Below are positions 16,980 to 25,849 of a stretch of 64,000 bases of DNA, one piece after another. Positions within the stretch are counted from its first letter, which is position 1. Each line of letters opens with the position of its first letter. This DNA comes from JBBWZH01 sp035544115 (GTDB taxonomy: Bacteria; Actinomycetota; Actinomycetes; Mycobacteriales; CADCTP01), in contig OY970235.1 in assembly GCA_963714145.1 (NCBI GenBank), forward strand, positions 4,712,001 through 4,776,000, given 5' to 3'. The position numbers were made by a program, and so were the translations under genes. The notes beneath the pieces were generated by a model, which had not been told where the DNA came from, did not search any database, and saw nothing but the letters and a program-made list of their open reading frames with translations.

Positions 16980-17737
16980 TTCCGGGGTCCTCCTCCTTGG
17001 CCGGGGCCGCCGCCCAGCGCGGTGCCGACCGGCACCGCGAAGGCGATGCCCGCGAACGCGTCGTCGCCGCCGGGATCGGCGATGGAGATCACGATGCCGA
17101 TGATGTTGCCGTCGGCGTCCAGCAGCGGCCCGCCGGAGCTGCCCGGGTTCACCGACGCGTCGAACTGGATGAGTCCGGTGAACCGCCCGCCGTCGGTCTT
17201 CGCGGTCCGGTCCAGGGCCGAGATCACCCCCGAGGAGACGCTGTACGTGAGCCCGAGCGGGTTGCCGATCGCGACCACGGGACCGCCGACCTCGGCACCG
17301 CCGCCGATGGTGGCCGGGACGACCGTCTCCGGCAGCGTCGCCGGGGTGAGCGTCGCGATGTCCTGCTTCGGGTCGGCCGTCGCCACCTTCGCCGCCGACC
17401 GGGTGCCGTCGGCGAACACGACCGTGACCGCGCTGCCGTCCGAGATCACGTGGTTCGCGGTCAGCACCGTGCCGGCGCCCGTCACGATCACCCCGGTGCC
17501 CAGCGCGCCGCGCGCCGTCCGCACCACCGCGACCGACGGGCCGACCCGCTGATAGATCTCCGACACGCTCAGGCTGGCGGTCGGCGTCGGGGTCGGGGTC
17601 GGCCCCGGAGCGGCGACCGAGTCCCCACCACCCGAGAAAAGCATCACGACTGCGACAATCAGCGCGACGAGCACGACGGCGCCCGCGGCCAGCAGGCCCA
17701 GCGGCCGCGCGGACCGGCGCTGCTGCTCGACTGCCAT
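16976..17737 (-). CDS. Membrane-anchored trypsin-like serine protease (S1C type, no PDZ domain)
   Basis: A 253-residue protein with an N-terminal membrane anchor (about residues 13-35), a PTPTPTPT linker and a chymotrypsin-fold protease. The triad is visible as His in TANHVIS, Asp in KQDIATL and Ser in NPGSSGGPLL. Unlike HtrA/DegP it stops right after the protease fold and has no PDZ domain. The active site should face outside. It heads the MoxR operon and its stop overlaps the ATPase start, suggesting a role in envelope quality control with the VWA proteins. Confidence 0.87.
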   Translation of the reverse strand: MAVEQQRRSARPLGLLAAGAVVLVALIVAVVMLFSGGGDSVAAPGPTPTPTPTASLSVSEIYQRVGPSVAVVRTARGALGTGVIVTGAGTVLTANHVISDGSAVTVVFADGTRSAAKVATADPKQDIATLTPATLPETVVPATIGGGAEVGGPVVAIGNPLGLTYSVSSGVISALDRTAKTDGGRFTGLIQFDASVNPGSSGGPLLDADGNIIGIVISIADPGGDDAFAGIAFAVPVGTALGGGPGQGGGPRK

Positions 17738-17757
17738 GTGTCGAGGCTAGGCCCGTT

Positions 17758-17809
17758 CGCTGTGCGGACGCTATGGACCGGCCCGCTGTGCGGAGGCTAG
17801 GGACCGGGC
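17758..17809. repeat. Imperfect 26-base tandem repeat upstream of the protease-MoxR operon
   Basis: Two adjacent 26-base copies (17758-17783 and 17784-17809), each beginning CGCTGTGCGGA and containing GGACCGG, differ at about four positions. They lie just before the protease start at 17737, in the promoter interval, so they could be a doubled regulator site or simple slippage. Confidence 0.55.
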
Positions 17810-17818
17810 CGCCGTGGC

Positions 17819-18457
17819 TCAGTTCCGCTGCGCGGCGTACTCGGCGACGCGGGCCAGCACGCGGTCGCCGGCTTTGGCCACCGAGCCGCAGTCGAAGGGT
17901 GGTTGCGGGTCGTACTCGATGAGCAGTTGGGCGGCCATCGCGGCGGTGTCGTCGACGAGGATCTCGACCAGCCGCAGGGCCATGTCGATGCCGCTGGAGA
18001 CGCCGGCGGCGGTGATGATCCGCTGGTCGAGATGCTCGACAACCCGCTCCGGCACCGGGATCGCGCCGAGTTCGGCGAGCCGCTCGTAGACGCTCCAGTG
18101 GGTCGCGGCGGTGAGTCCGGTGAGCAGGCCGGCCGCGGCGAGTACGAGCGAGCCGGAACAGACCGACGTGGTCATGGTGGCGGTGGCATGCGCGGTGCGC
18201 ACCCAGTCCAGGACCCGCTCGTCGGTCAGCAGTGGCCGGTTGCCGATACCGCCCGGGAAGAGGACGACGTCGGGGCGGGGCACTTCCTCGTAGGTCGCGT
18301 CGACGCTGAGCCCGAGCATGCCGTTCTCGGTGCGGATGTGGCCGCGTTCGTGGCCGAGGAACACGATCTCGATTCCGGGGATCCGCTGTAGCACCTCGTA
18401 CGGGCCGATCGCGTCGAGCGCGGTGAGCCGCGGAAAGATGGGTATGGCGACGCGCAT
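17819..18457 (-). CDS. DJ-1/PfpI-family protein (isonitrile-hydratase-like)
   Basis: A 212-residue protein of the DJ-1/PfpI superfamily. The nucleophile elbow with the conserved cysteine reads TTSVCSGSLVLAAAGLL, and the following TATHW-type segment is ATHWSVYERLAE. This lineage includes isonitrile hydratase and the sensor half of GlxA regulators. There is no HTH. ATG 18457 has GAGGAG 6 bases upstream; the longer frame adds 49 low-complexity residues and is rejected. It lies 51 bases downstream of a GlxA-type regulator on the same strand, a common pairing in which the regulator controls the enzyme. Confidence 0.88.
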   Translation of the reverse strand: MRVAIPIFPRLTALDAIGPYEVLQRIPGIEIVFLGHERGHIRTENGMLGLSVDATYEEVPRPDVVLFPGGIGNRPLLTDERVLDWVRTAHATATMTTSVCSGSLVLAAAGLLTGLTAATHWSVYERLAELGAIPVPERVVEHLDQRIITAAGVSSGIDMALRLVEILVDDTAAMAAQLLIEYDPQPPFDCGSVAKAGDRVLARVAEYAAQRN

Positions 18458-18507
18458 GTCGGGCTCCTCGCGGTTGGCGGTGGCGGGGGCGGCTCTCTGC
18501 CGGCGGA

Positions 18508-19482
18508 TCAGGCGACCCGGAAGCGGCGGCGGTAGGCGTCGGGGCTGACCCCGTGGCGGCGGTGCATGGTCCGGCGCAGCGTCTCGGCCGTACCCAGGCC
18601 GCATCGCCGGGCGACGACGTCGAGCGTGTCCGTGGTGGTCTCGAGTTCCTGGCGGGCGGCCTCGATCCGGACCCGCTCCACGTAGCGGCCGGGCGACTCG
18701 CCGACCTCCTCGGTGAACAACCGGGCGAAGTGGCGCGGGCTCATCGCCGCGACGCGGGCCAGCGCCGGCACCCGGTGATCACCCCCGGGGTCCGCCTCGA
18801 TGTGCGCCTGCGCGGCGCGGATGCCGCCATGTTCGGCCCGCGGCGTCCACACCGGCGCGGCGAACTGCGTCTGGCCACCGGGCCGATGCAGAAACATCAC
18901 CAGCCACCGGGCCACCGTCTGGGCCACCTCGGCCCCGTAGTCGGCGCCGACCATCGCGAGCGCGAGGTCGATGCCCGCGGTGACCCCGGCCGACGTCCAC
19001 ACCGGCCCGTCCCGCAGGTAGATCGGATCGGCATCCACCCGCACCGCCGGGAAGTCCGCGGCCAGCAACGCGGCCCGGGCCCAGTGCGTGGTCACCGTCC
19101 GCCCGTCGAGCAGCCCGGCCTCCGCCGCGAGGAACGCGCCACTGCAGACCGCGGCCGTCCGCCGGGCGCAGCCGGCGGCCCGGCGGATCCAGTCGACCAG
19201 CACCGGGTCCGAGCGGGCCGCCTGGACCCCGAGACCGCCCGGGATCAGCAGCGTGTCCAGGCGCCGACCCGGCGCCGGCAACGGGTCCGCGCCCAGCCGC
19301 AGGCCGCTCTCGGTGACCACCTCCTGGGGCGTGCGGGACACCAGCGAGAGCCGGTACCCGCCGCCGCGACCGGACCCGTGCAACACCCGCGTCGCGCCGG
19401 CGAACACCTCGTGCGGCCCCACGACATCCAACGGCTGCAGGCCCGGGTAGGCGATGATCACGACGAGGCGGCTGGACACCAT
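18508..19482 (-). CDS. GlxA-family transcriptional regulator (DJ-1/PfpI + AraC HTH)
   Basis: A 324-residue regulator. The N-terminal DJ-1/PfpI domain (about residues 5-190) keeps the elbow AAVCSGAFLAAEAGLL and TTHWARA. The C-terminal AraC domain (about 225-320) has two helix-turn-helix units, MSPRHFARLFTEEVGESPGR and LDVVARRCGLGTAETLRRTM, ending in the usual GVSPDAYRRRF. ATG 19482 follows GAGGATGGG. It is likely to regulate the PfpI gene downstream. The effector is not known. Confidence 0.9.
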   Translation of the reverse strand: MVSSRLVVIIAYPGLQPLDVVGPHEVFAGATRVLHGSGRGGGYRLSLVSRTPQEVVTESGLRLGADPLPAPGRRLDTLLIPGGLGVQAARSDPVLVDWIRRAAGCARRTAAVCSGAFLAAEAGLLDGRTVTTHWARAALLAADFPAVRVDADPIYLRDGPVWTSAGVTAGIDLALAMVGADYGAEVAQTVARWLVMFLHRPGGQTQFAAPVWTPRAEHGGIRAAQAHIEADPGGDHRVPALARVAAMSPRHFARLFTEEVGESPGRYVERVRIEAARQELETTTDTLDVVARRCGLGTAETLRRTMHRRHGVSPDAYRRRFRVA

Positions 19483-19895
19483 CCCATCCTCGCGGTCACG
19501 ACCGGTGGCGCCAACGCCACGCACCCCACGATTCCTGCCACGTCCCGGCACCTGACCAGCCAGCGGCCCCCGCTGCCGTCGCGGCTGGCCGCGGTCAGCG
19601 GCGGCCGGTTGCGCGTCAGCGGCCGGCCGGGGACGGCGGCGCCGGGGACGGGGGCGGGGCGCACCGGCGGCTGAGCCCGGCCGGCAACTTCCGGGTCGCG
19701 GGTCGCTCCGGCCACCTCCTCGACCGGCGCCGGCGACCGTGCCGCCGGGCACAGCGCGGACGGGAGCGCGACGGAACGATGCGCACCATCAGGGCCACCG
19801 ACGACCCGCGTGTCGAGCCGTCGGGACGATCCGGGACGCCTACTTTTCCGGCCAGCAGGAAGGCGCGCCACGGGCCGCCCGGCGATGCTGGAGGG
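19483..19895. other. Intergenic region between divergent regulators
   Basis: 413 bases separate the GlxA-type gene (minus) from the receiver gene (plus). Both promoters must lie here. The DNA is GC-rich with long frames in several phases, none with motifs, a ribosome site or family resemblance. I see no clear operator. Confidence 0.4.
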
Positions 19896-20291
19896 ATGAA
19901 CGTGCGGTGCTTGATCGTCGATGACAGCCGGCGCTTCCTGGATGCCGCGCGCGGCCTGCTGGAGCGCCAGGGGCTCACTGTCGTCGGCGCGGCAGCGACC
20001 GGCGCCGAGGCGCTGGAGCTGGCCGCGGAGCTGCGGCCGGACGTCACGCTGGTGGATATCGACCTCGCCGGCGAGAGCGGCTTCGAAGTGGCCAGGCAGC
20101 TGAGCCGGCAGCCGGCGACCACGGCGGCGACGACGATCCTGATCTCGACCCACGCCGAGGAGGACTACGCCGAGCTGATCGCGGCGAGCCCGGCGATCGG
20201 GTTCCTGTCCAAGTCCGAGCTGTCCGGCGGCGCGATCCGCGCCATGCTGGGCAGCCAGGGCGAGCACGACCCGAGCGCCCCGGTCAGCTAG
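19896..20291 (+). CDS. Stand-alone response-regulator receiver domain
   Basis: A 131-residue protein consisting only of a CheY-like receiver. The acidic pocket is DD in LIVDDSRR, the phospho-acceptor Asp lies in TLVDIDLAGESG, the switch Thr/Ser is in ILISTH and the Lys is in FLSKSEL. There is no output domain, so it may act as a phosphate sink or bind a partner. ATG 19896 has CTGGAGGG directly ahead; upstream in-frame ATGs lack one. No histidine kinase is adjacent. Its stop shares the palindrome CTAG with the convergent response regulator. Confidence 0.88.
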   Translation: MNVRCLIVDDSRRFLDAARGLLERQGLTVVGAAATGAEALELAAELRPDVTLVDIDLAGESGFEVARQLSRQPATTAATTILISTHAEEDYAELIAASPAIGFLSKSELSGGAIRAMLGSQGEHDPSAPVS

Positions 20292-20941
20292 CGGGCCTCG
20301 AGGAAGGTGACCACGGCCAGCACCCGGCGGTGGTCGTCGTCGGTCTCGGCCAGGCTGAGCTTGGCCAGGATGCTCCGGACGTGCTTCTCGACGGTGCCCT
20401 CGGTGACCCACAGCCGGCGGCCGATGCCGGCGTTGGACCGGCCCTCGGCCATCAGCGCGAGCACCTCCCGTTCCCGCGCGCTGAGCACGGCCAGCGGGTC
20501 GTTGCGCCGGCGCGCGGACACCAGCTCCGCCACCAGCGCCGGCTCCACCACCGAGCCGCCCCGGCCGATCCGTTCCAGCGTCTCGACGAACTCGGCCACG
20601 TCGGTGACCCGGCTCTTGAGCAGGTACCCGATGCCCCGGCCGGTGGCCAGCAGCTCCATCGCGTGCTCGACCTCGACGTGCGCGGACAGGACCAGGATCG
20701 CGGTGCCGGGCAGCTCCTGACGGATGACCCGGGCGGCCTCCAGTCCTTCGGTGGTGTGGGTGGGCGGCATCCGGATGTCGACCACCACCAGGTCGGGCGC
20801 GGTGTCCCGGGCCAGGGCGAGGACCTCGACGCCGTCGCCGGCCTGCCCCACCACCTCGAATCCGGACCGGCCGAGCAGGCTGGCCAGGCCTTCCCGCAGC
20901 AGCACGTCGTCCTCGGCCAGGACCACCCGCAGCCCGGTCAC
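20288..20941 (-). CDS. NarL/LuxR-family response regulator
   Basis: A 217-residue two-domain regulator. The receiver (residues 1-120) has LAEDD, the phospho-acceptor in VVVDIRMPP, LSAH and GYLLKSR. The LuxR HTH (about 150-210) reads LSAREREVLALMAEGRSNAG followed by TEGTVEKHVRSILAKL. GTG 20941, with GGAGCGG about ten bases upstream, gives a typical receiver start; a longer version would add 34 proline/arginine-rich residues. No kinase gene is linked, and the GAF histidine kinase at 34.6-36.6 kb is of the kind that usually partners this family. It is convergent with the receiver gene. Confidence 0.87.
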   Translation of the reverse strand: MTGLRVVLAEDDVLLREGLASLLGRSGFEVVGQAGDGVEVLALARDTAPDLVVVDIRMPPTHTTEGLEAARVIRQELPGTAILVLSAHVEVEHAMELLATGRGIGYLLKSRVTDVAEFVETLERIGRGGSVVEPALVAELVSARRRNDPLAVLSAREREVLALMAEGRSNAGIGRRLWVTEGTVEKHVRSILAKLSLAETDDDHRRVLAVVTFLEAR

Positions 20942-21227
20942 GGCGTCCGCTCCGGGCCGGCGCCGACCGGGGCGGCCCGGCGCTGGTGCGCCACCGTCGT
21001 CATGGATCGAACCTAGCGGCTGGCCGATCACTCCGGCGAGCACTGTGATCCGCCCGGACCGCGGGCGGCCGGTTGCTGGCTGGGGTCCGCGAATTCCTGC
21101 TGGCCGGTAGTGGAGTTGGGCGTTGGCGGCGAAGACGCGGGCCGCCCTGGTTGCCAGGGTTGACCGAGTGCACCGACCCAGTCAGCAAGCACGCGGAAGC
21201 GCGCCCGGCCACCCCTGAGGAGCGACG

Positions 21228-22091
21228 ATGACCGTCACTGCGGAGCGACCGATCCGGCGGCTGGTGTCACCGCAGCTGCCCTGGATCGCCGTGCTCGTCG
21301 TCGGGGCGGCGCTGTACGCGGCCGTGCTCGCCGCCGTGATCGGCACCGGTGACGTCCTGTACGTGCCGTCGCTGCTGCTGCTCGGCGCGGCCGTGGTGCC
21401 GGTCGCGTTCATCACGTTCGTCAGCGGCCTGGACCGCGGCGGCGTGCTGTCGTTCTCCCGGATCGCCGCGGCCGCGGCCGTCGGCGGCATCGTCGCGGTG
21501 GTGGTCGCCGGGCCGCTGGAGTACGCGGCGGCCCACCAGCTCGGGTCGTTGCCGGCCTGGGGCATCGGACTGATCGAGGAGTCGGCCAAGCTCGCCATCC
21601 CGGCCGCCCTCCTGCTCTGGCGCCGGCCGTCGCCGCTGGACGGGGTAGTGCTCGGCGTCGCCGTGGGCAGCGCGTTCGCCATGCTGGAGACGATGGGGTA
21701 CGCGCTGGTCGCGTTGCTGCAGCAGGGCGGGAACCTGGACGCGGTCACCCATATCCTGATGATCCGGTCTGTGTCCGAGCCCGGTGGGCACGCGGCCTGG
21801 ACCGGGCTGGCCTGCGCCGCCCTGTTCAGCATCCGCGGCAGCGCCCGGCGGTGGCGTGGCTGGCTGCGCTTCGTCGCCGTCTTCGCCGGCGTGATCTGGC
21901 TGCACGCCACCTGGGACACCCTGACCGCCAGCCAGGACCACCTGCTCATCGCCGCCGGCAGCTTCGTCCTGCTGATGACCGCGACCTGGTGGCTGCACCG
22001 CTACCGCCCGGAGCACGCGCCGGACCGGCGCCGCCTCAACCGGTGGACGCTCCGCCCCGCCCTCGCCGGCCCCGCACCGGAACGGATCTGA
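21228..22091 (+). CDS. PrsW-family intramembrane metalloprotease
   Basis: A 287-residue membrane protein with about eight hydrophobic segments. The four family motifs are present: EESAK (EExxK), FAMLETMGY (ExxxY), a histidine in [11 protein letters not shown] and the last histidine in HATWDT. In Bacillus PrsW cleaves the anti-sigma factor RsiW; other members are of the CAAX-protease type. The ATG is preceded by GAGGAGCG. No anti-sigma factor gene is adjacent, so the substrate is unknown. Confidence 0.87.
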   Translation: MTVTAERPIRRLVSPQLPWIAVLVVGAALYAAVLAAVIGTGDVLYVPSLLLLGAAVVPVAFITFVSGLDRGGVLSFSRIAAAAAVGGIVAVVVAGPLEYAAAHQLGSLPAWGIGLIEESAKLAIPAALLLWRRPSPLDGVVLGVAVGSAFAMLETMGYALVALLQQGGNLDAVTHILMIRSVSEPGGHAAWTGLACAALFSIRGSARRWRGWLRFVAVFAGVIWLHATWDTLTASQDHLLIAAGSFVLLMTATWWLHRYRPEHAPDRRRLNRWTLRPALAGPAPERI

Positions 22092-22260
22092 CCACCATCT
22101 CGAAGATCGCCTTCCTCGGCCTCGGCCAGATGGGAACACCGATGGCCACCCGGCTGGTCAACGCCGGCCGCGACGTCACCGTCTGGAACCGCGGCCCGCA
22201 ACGGACCGCGCCGCTGGCCGAGGCGGGAGCACGGGTCGCCGACTCGCCGGCGCATTGTGC
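22088..22260 (+). pseudogene. N-terminal fragment of an NAD-binding beta-hydroxyacid dehydrogenase
   Basis: In a frame overlapping the PrsW stop, about 57 codons encode [20 protein letters not shown] followed by [12 protein letters not shown] and [12 protein letters not shown], a clear 6-phosphogluconate/3-hydroxyisobutyrate-dehydrogenase N-terminus. Family likeness ends abruptly near 22260, where the reading continues into unrelated sequence. There is no convincing start codon (CTG at 22088). It is a remnant left by a deletion that joined it to the next segment. Confidence 0.7.
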
Positions 22261-22352
22261 GGACGTCGGTGGTGTGGGCGCGGGGTTGGCCGTCCGGCTC
22301 GGGGTGAAACTCGCTGTAGCCGTCGACGGGGCCCGGCCTATCCTCCGTCGCG

Positions 22353-22916
22353 ATGGTCATCGAGGAACGCGAACTGCATTACCCACCCGATTCGCCGCTG
22401 CGCGCCTGGCGGCTGTTCCGGGTGCGCGCCCTCGGTGCAGACCTCGTGCTGTCCTCGCCGATGTATCACGACCCCGACCCGCCGCCCTGGCCGGACGTCA
22501 GCAGCGTCGCATCCTGTTACGAAGACCACCCCGCCCCGGCTGCAGGCTGCCGCTGCGGCATCTACGCCGCGGTTGCCGGAACCCTCGATTCGCTGCCCGG
22601 CTACCTGCTCGACACCGCTCACGACGACGACCTGTGGGCCTACGCCGAGATCGCCTGCACCGGCCGCGTCTTCGCCGACATGCGCGGCGTGCGCGCCGAA
22701 CGCGCCGACGTCGTCCGCATCGCCCTCCCCGACTCGTGCTGGCCAGACAAGGCGGCACTCGACACCGCCACACAACAACTCCACCAGCGCTACGGGGTCC
22801 CCGTCACCGGCCTCGACACCGTGCCCGACTGGGTCACCACCAACCAGCGCACTGCAGGCCGACCACCCGACGAGGCCAACCTCGACCTCGATCTGGATCA
22901 GCTCGACCTCAGCTAA
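22353..22916 (+). CDS. Hypothetical protein with a CxCGIYA motif
   Basis: A 187-residue acidic cytoplasmic protein of unknown function. A cysteine cluster [12 protein letters not shown] near residues 65-75 and an earlier single Cys (SCYEDHP) could bind metal; a C-terminal acidic tail ends in [10 protein letters not shown]. No membrane segment or signal is visible. The frame begins at ATG 22353 without a strong ribosome site. It follows a truncated dehydrogenase, so it probably sits at a rearrangement point. Confidence 0.65.
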   Translation: MVIEERELHYPPDSPLRAWRLFRVRALGADLVLSSPMYHDPDPPPWPDVSSVASCYEDHPAPAAGCRCGIYAAVAGTLDSLPGYLLDTAHDDDLWAYAEIACTGRVFADMRGVRAERADVVRIALPDSCWPDKAALDTATQQLHQRYGVPVTGLDTVPDWVTTNQRTAGRPPDEANLDLDLDQLDLS

Positions 22917-23018
22917 GCCATGAAGGTACGAATACCAATACCGGAGCAGAGCGCGCGCTGCGGCAGATCATTCCAGCAGCTCGCGGCCCGGGCGACACGG
23001 ACGCCGATGGACGTGTGG

Positions 23019-23906
23019 CTATCGGTGGTCGCGGGTCATCCGGGTGAGAATCAGGCGGCCTCGTTCGGCGAACTCGGGGCGGTTGTTGAGGAGGCCGGTG
23101 TTCAGGTAGGAGACGCCGAGCCTGGTGGTGAGCAGTTGCAGCACCCGCTCTTCGGTGTCCGACAGCGGCCGGCCGTAGCCGGTGAGGTAGGCCGTTTTGA
23201 GGTCTGGGCGGGTGGCCCAGACCGCGGCGCGCAGCCAGACGAATTCGTCGACGGCGATGCCGTGTTCGGCCATCGCGAAGTCGATGACGCCGTGGCCGTG
23301 GTCGGGATGCCACAGCCAGTTGCGGGTGGAGTAGTCGCCGTGCTTGTAGACCAGCGGGAGCTGCGCGGCCTGCTGGGGCAGTTCCTGGGATGCGGCCTGT
23401 ACCAGGGTGCGCTGGGCTTCGTCGAGGTGTCCGGCGGTGCTCGCGAGGCAGTCGGCGGCTTCCTGCGCCTGGGTCGCCAGTGCTGTGCGGACGATGTGAC
23501 GGTGCGCCTCGGTGGGGGGCTGCGAGCGGTCGTGCCAGCGCCGCAGGAGGTTGCCCGCGAGCTGGTGCACGCGGCGTTCTTCGGTCACCTCCAGTCGCAG
23601 TCCGCGTACCACGTTGCCGGGCAGCGGTGAGGTCATGATCGCCAGCAGGTGCGGGTCCGCGGCTATCAGCCGCGGTGCCTCGTGAGCGGCGAGGACCCGG
23701 CCGGCGTAGGCGTACCCGGCGACCTCGCGCTGGTAGTCCTCCGCGGTCGGGCTGAGCTTCACGAAGGCCGCCGTTGCTCCGGCGGCTACGTGCCAGACCT
23801 GGGAGTTGTCCCTTTGCCAGGACACGTCGGTGATCTGGTGTGCGCCGGGTAGGTGGTCGTCGACCCAGTGGCGCAGTTCGGCGGGGATCGGTCTTTCCGC
23901 GGTCAC
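23019..23906 (-). CDS. Aminoglycoside-phosphotransferase / choline-kinase-like protein
   Basis: A 295-residue small-molecule kinase-fold protein. The catalytic loop reads [13 protein letters not shown] (HxDxxxxN) and the magnesium motif [11 protein letters not shown] (DxxxA). The N-lobe has an AFVKLSP lysine. Members phosphorylate hydroxyl groups of antibiotics or metabolites such as choline or homoserine; the substrate cannot be read from sequence. GTG 23906 is the start, with no strong ribosome site. It runs in the same direction as the acetyltransferase-like gene upstream. Confidence 0.82.
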   Translation of the reverse strand: MTAERPIPAELRHWVDDHLPGAHQITDVSWQRDNSQVWHVAAGATAAFVKLSPTAEDYQREVAGYAYAGRVLAAHEAPRLIAADPHLLAIMTSPLPGNVVRGLRLEVTEERRVHQLAGNLLRRWHDRSQPPTEAHRHIVRTALATQAQEAADCLASTAGHLDEAQRTLVQAASQELPQQAAQLPLVYKHGDYSTRNWLWHPDHGHGVIDFAMAEHGIAVDEFVWLRAAVWATRPDLKTAYLTGYGRPLSDTEERVLQLLTTRLGVSYLNTGLLNNRPEFAERGRLILTRMTRDHR

Positions 23907-23993
23907 GAGCGGGTCGTCTCCAACGGGCCGGGGTCAGGGTCAGAAGTGGTCGGCGAGCCAGGGTTCCCGGTCGGCGGTCGCCAGAGAAACCGG

Positions 23994-24539
23994 CTAGGCG
24001 GCCAGGCCGGGGTGCCGGCGCTGCTGCCAGTCGGGCCACCAAGCCGGACGCTGCCAGGCGCCGTTCCAGCGCGCCGCCAGTGAGACACGCAGCGGCGGGA
24101 GCTGTTCGGTCTCGCCGTGCTGGATCTCGAAGTCGGACCCGTCGAACCGCCGCCGGAGCGCATCGGTGGGGACGGTCCACGAGTGCGCCTGGGTGGGTAC
24201 TTCCCAGCCCATCCGGCGGACGTAGCTGGCGGAGGCGGTCCAGAGTGTCGCGAGCACCGCACCTCGCTCGCGCATGGGCCGCAGTCGTTCGTCGGTCAGG
24301 CGGCCGGCGATGTGTTCGCCGCGGTCCTCGGGTGCGACGCATCCGCAGCCCAGGCTGGCGGCCGGTACCGGTCGGCCGCCGAACCACTGCGGGATCAGCA
24401 TGCTCAGGCCGCCGGCGACGACCTTCCCGCCGCGCACGGCCACGCGCCGGTCCGCGTGCGCGGCGAGGGACACGATGTCATCCACCGGGTGCCCGTAGGC
24501 GCGCGGCCAGAACGCCGTACTCGCGCTATAGCTCGTCAT
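23994..24539 (-). CDS. Eis-like GNAT N-acetyltransferase, apparently truncated
   Basis: A 181-residue protein resembling only the N-terminal acetyl-CoA-binding part of Eis-type acetyltransferases: SMLIPQWFGGRPVPAASLG, then VAPEDRGEHIAGRL, then RERGAVLATLWTAS. Full Eis proteins are about 400 residues with a second GNAT and a sterol-carrier domain, which are missing. The glycine-rich pyrophosphate loop is degenerate (RGEHIA instead of RGxGxG/A). ATG 24539 has GGAAG upstream. It could be a decayed gene or a stand-alone domain. Confidence 0.62.
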   Translation of the reverse strand: MTSYSASTAFWPRAYGHPVDDIVSLAAHADRRVAVRGGKVVAGGLSMLIPQWFGGRPVPAASLGCGCVAPEDRGEHIAGRLTDERLRPMRERGAVLATLWTASASYVRRMGWEVPTQAHSWTVPTDALRRRFDGSDFEIQHGETEQLPPLRVSLAARWNGAWQRPAWWPDWQQRRHPGLAA

Positions 24540-24671
24540 CGGCTTCCACAAAGGACAGTGTCGACCCGGGCACGGTGCCTGCCTCGCTAGCGTCAGGAAA
24601 TGTTGGCGGTGTAGTCGGGTCGGGTTGATCTGCCTGCTGTTGGCCGGGAGGCTGTCGGGCTGGAGGTGGTG

Positions 24672-24795
24672 ATGGCTCGGCAGCCTGAGGTGTTCGTACG
24701 CGTGTGGGGCCGGCGGAGGCTCGGCGGATCGGTCTGCGAGCCTGGCACGCGACACCTGAGCGGAACATCGCGGGCACTGCGTCCATCAGACAGAC
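24672..24795 (+). pseudogene. Possible N-terminal remnant of an IS630-type transposase
   Basis: ATG 24672 opens with MARQPEVFVR, a start typical of one actinobacterial IS630 transposase group, after GGAGGTGGTG. After ten codons the likeness is lost in this frame, while an adjacent frame gives AEARRIGLRAW before a stop. The fragment abuts the next gene. It is unrelated in sequence to the intact element at 31.4 kb. Confidence 0.35.
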
Positions 24796-25308
24796 ATGAG
24801 TCAGTGGGCGCGGGAGTACCGGTACAACCTCCTGATCAGTCACCCGGAGGTTCGGGCGCAGATCGAACGGGCTGGTGGGTCCGCGCCGCCGGTCGACGCC
24901 GCAGGGCACACACCGATCGCTTACCGCCCCTCGAACGAGCCACTGAAAGTCAGGCTCGGGCGTCGCCTGTGGCAGCGCCTGGGTGTCCAGACAAGGCGCG
25001 GCGCGGGCGCGACCCTTCGGCAGCCGATCGGCACGGTGCTGGTCGCCTTCCTGTGCGCACTCGCCCGCGGTGGATATCCCGTCCGTACCGTGAGGGACAG
25101 ATCGAGGGGCTGCACGATCGAGGCGGTGCTGCCACCGGACTGGCGGACGTTTGAGGGCGCGGTCACCGTCGACGTCCGGGTGGAAGGTGACGGCGCCCGC
25201 GCCGAGGTTTTCGTCGACGTCCCGGGACAGGGAATTGACTACGGTCGGTGCGGGCGTGTCCTGGCCAACCTGCTCCGCGACGTCGACGACCTCTTGCGTC
25301 AGCCATGA
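24796..25308 (+). CDS. Hypothetical protein
   Basis: A 170-residue soluble protein with no recognised domain. It has a basic central region (RLGRRLWQRLGVQTRRG), a hydrophobic helix around residues 78-93 (IGTVLVAFLCALARGG) too short and polar-flanked to be a sure membrane span, and a C-terminal helix. Two cysteines are scattered. Its stop overlaps the next start (ATGA), so the two are probably translated together. Confidence 0.6.
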   Translation: MSQWAREYRYNLLISHPEVRAQIERAGGSAPPVDAAGHTPIAYRPSNEPLKVRLGRRLWQRLGVQTRRGAGATLRQPIGTVLVAFLCALARGGYPVRTVRDRSRGCTIEAVLPPDWRTFEGAVTVDVRVEGDGARAEVFVDVPGQGIDYGRCGRVLANLLRDVDDLLRQP

Positions 25309-25655
25309 CCGGTGGCGGTGCCGACGCGACCGAGGCATACCGCGACCTGCGCCGCCCTGACCTGGCCTTCACCTGGGACCGCCAAGCGCGCCGCCCGCCC
25401 CGCTACACCCGCTCCGCGGGCCCGCACCACCTCACCCTGATGTCGGCACACCTGCAACACGGCGACCAGGACCAGGCACTGGCCTGCGGCCAGAACGCGC
25501 TCCGACTGCTGACCGGCGTCCATTCCCACCGAGCCCGGGAATACCTACGCGCCGGTCTACGGCAACTCGGCACCCCGGCGCGAGAACCAGCCATCGCCGA
25601 GTTCCGCCGCACCGCAGCCACCTACCTCGGTGCTCACCACACCGTTCCGGCCTGA
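25305..25655 (+). CDS. Small TPR-like protein, probably a C-terminal remnant
   Basis: A 116-residue protein whose middle (HHLTLMSAHLQHGDQDQALA then CGQNALRLLTG) resembles the last TPR helices of actinobacterial HTH-TPR regulators. No DNA-binding part is present. It begins at an ATGA overlap with the preceding gene, which argues for translation, but it may be the tail of a deleted regulator. Confidence 0.5.
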   Translation: MTGGGADATEAYRDLRRPDLAFTWDRQARRPPRYTRSAGPHHLTLMSAHLQHGDQDQALACGQNALRLLTGVHSHRAREYLRAGLRQLGTPAREPAIAEFRRTAATYLGAHHTVPA

Positions 25656-25849
25656 GGCGACTTCGGAACCTCCGACGAGTTCGACTTGCTGGCCTTGAAC
25701 CAGGCGCCGCCGAGGCGGCGCCGGCGCCCGACAGGCGGCGCCGGGCACCTGATCGGCCGACGACAGCAACGACACAACCGTGCGATAGTCCGATCGCCGC
25801 CCCTGGCACCGGCGGGACGCCCCCATCATCGGTCACCGGGGAGGCACCC

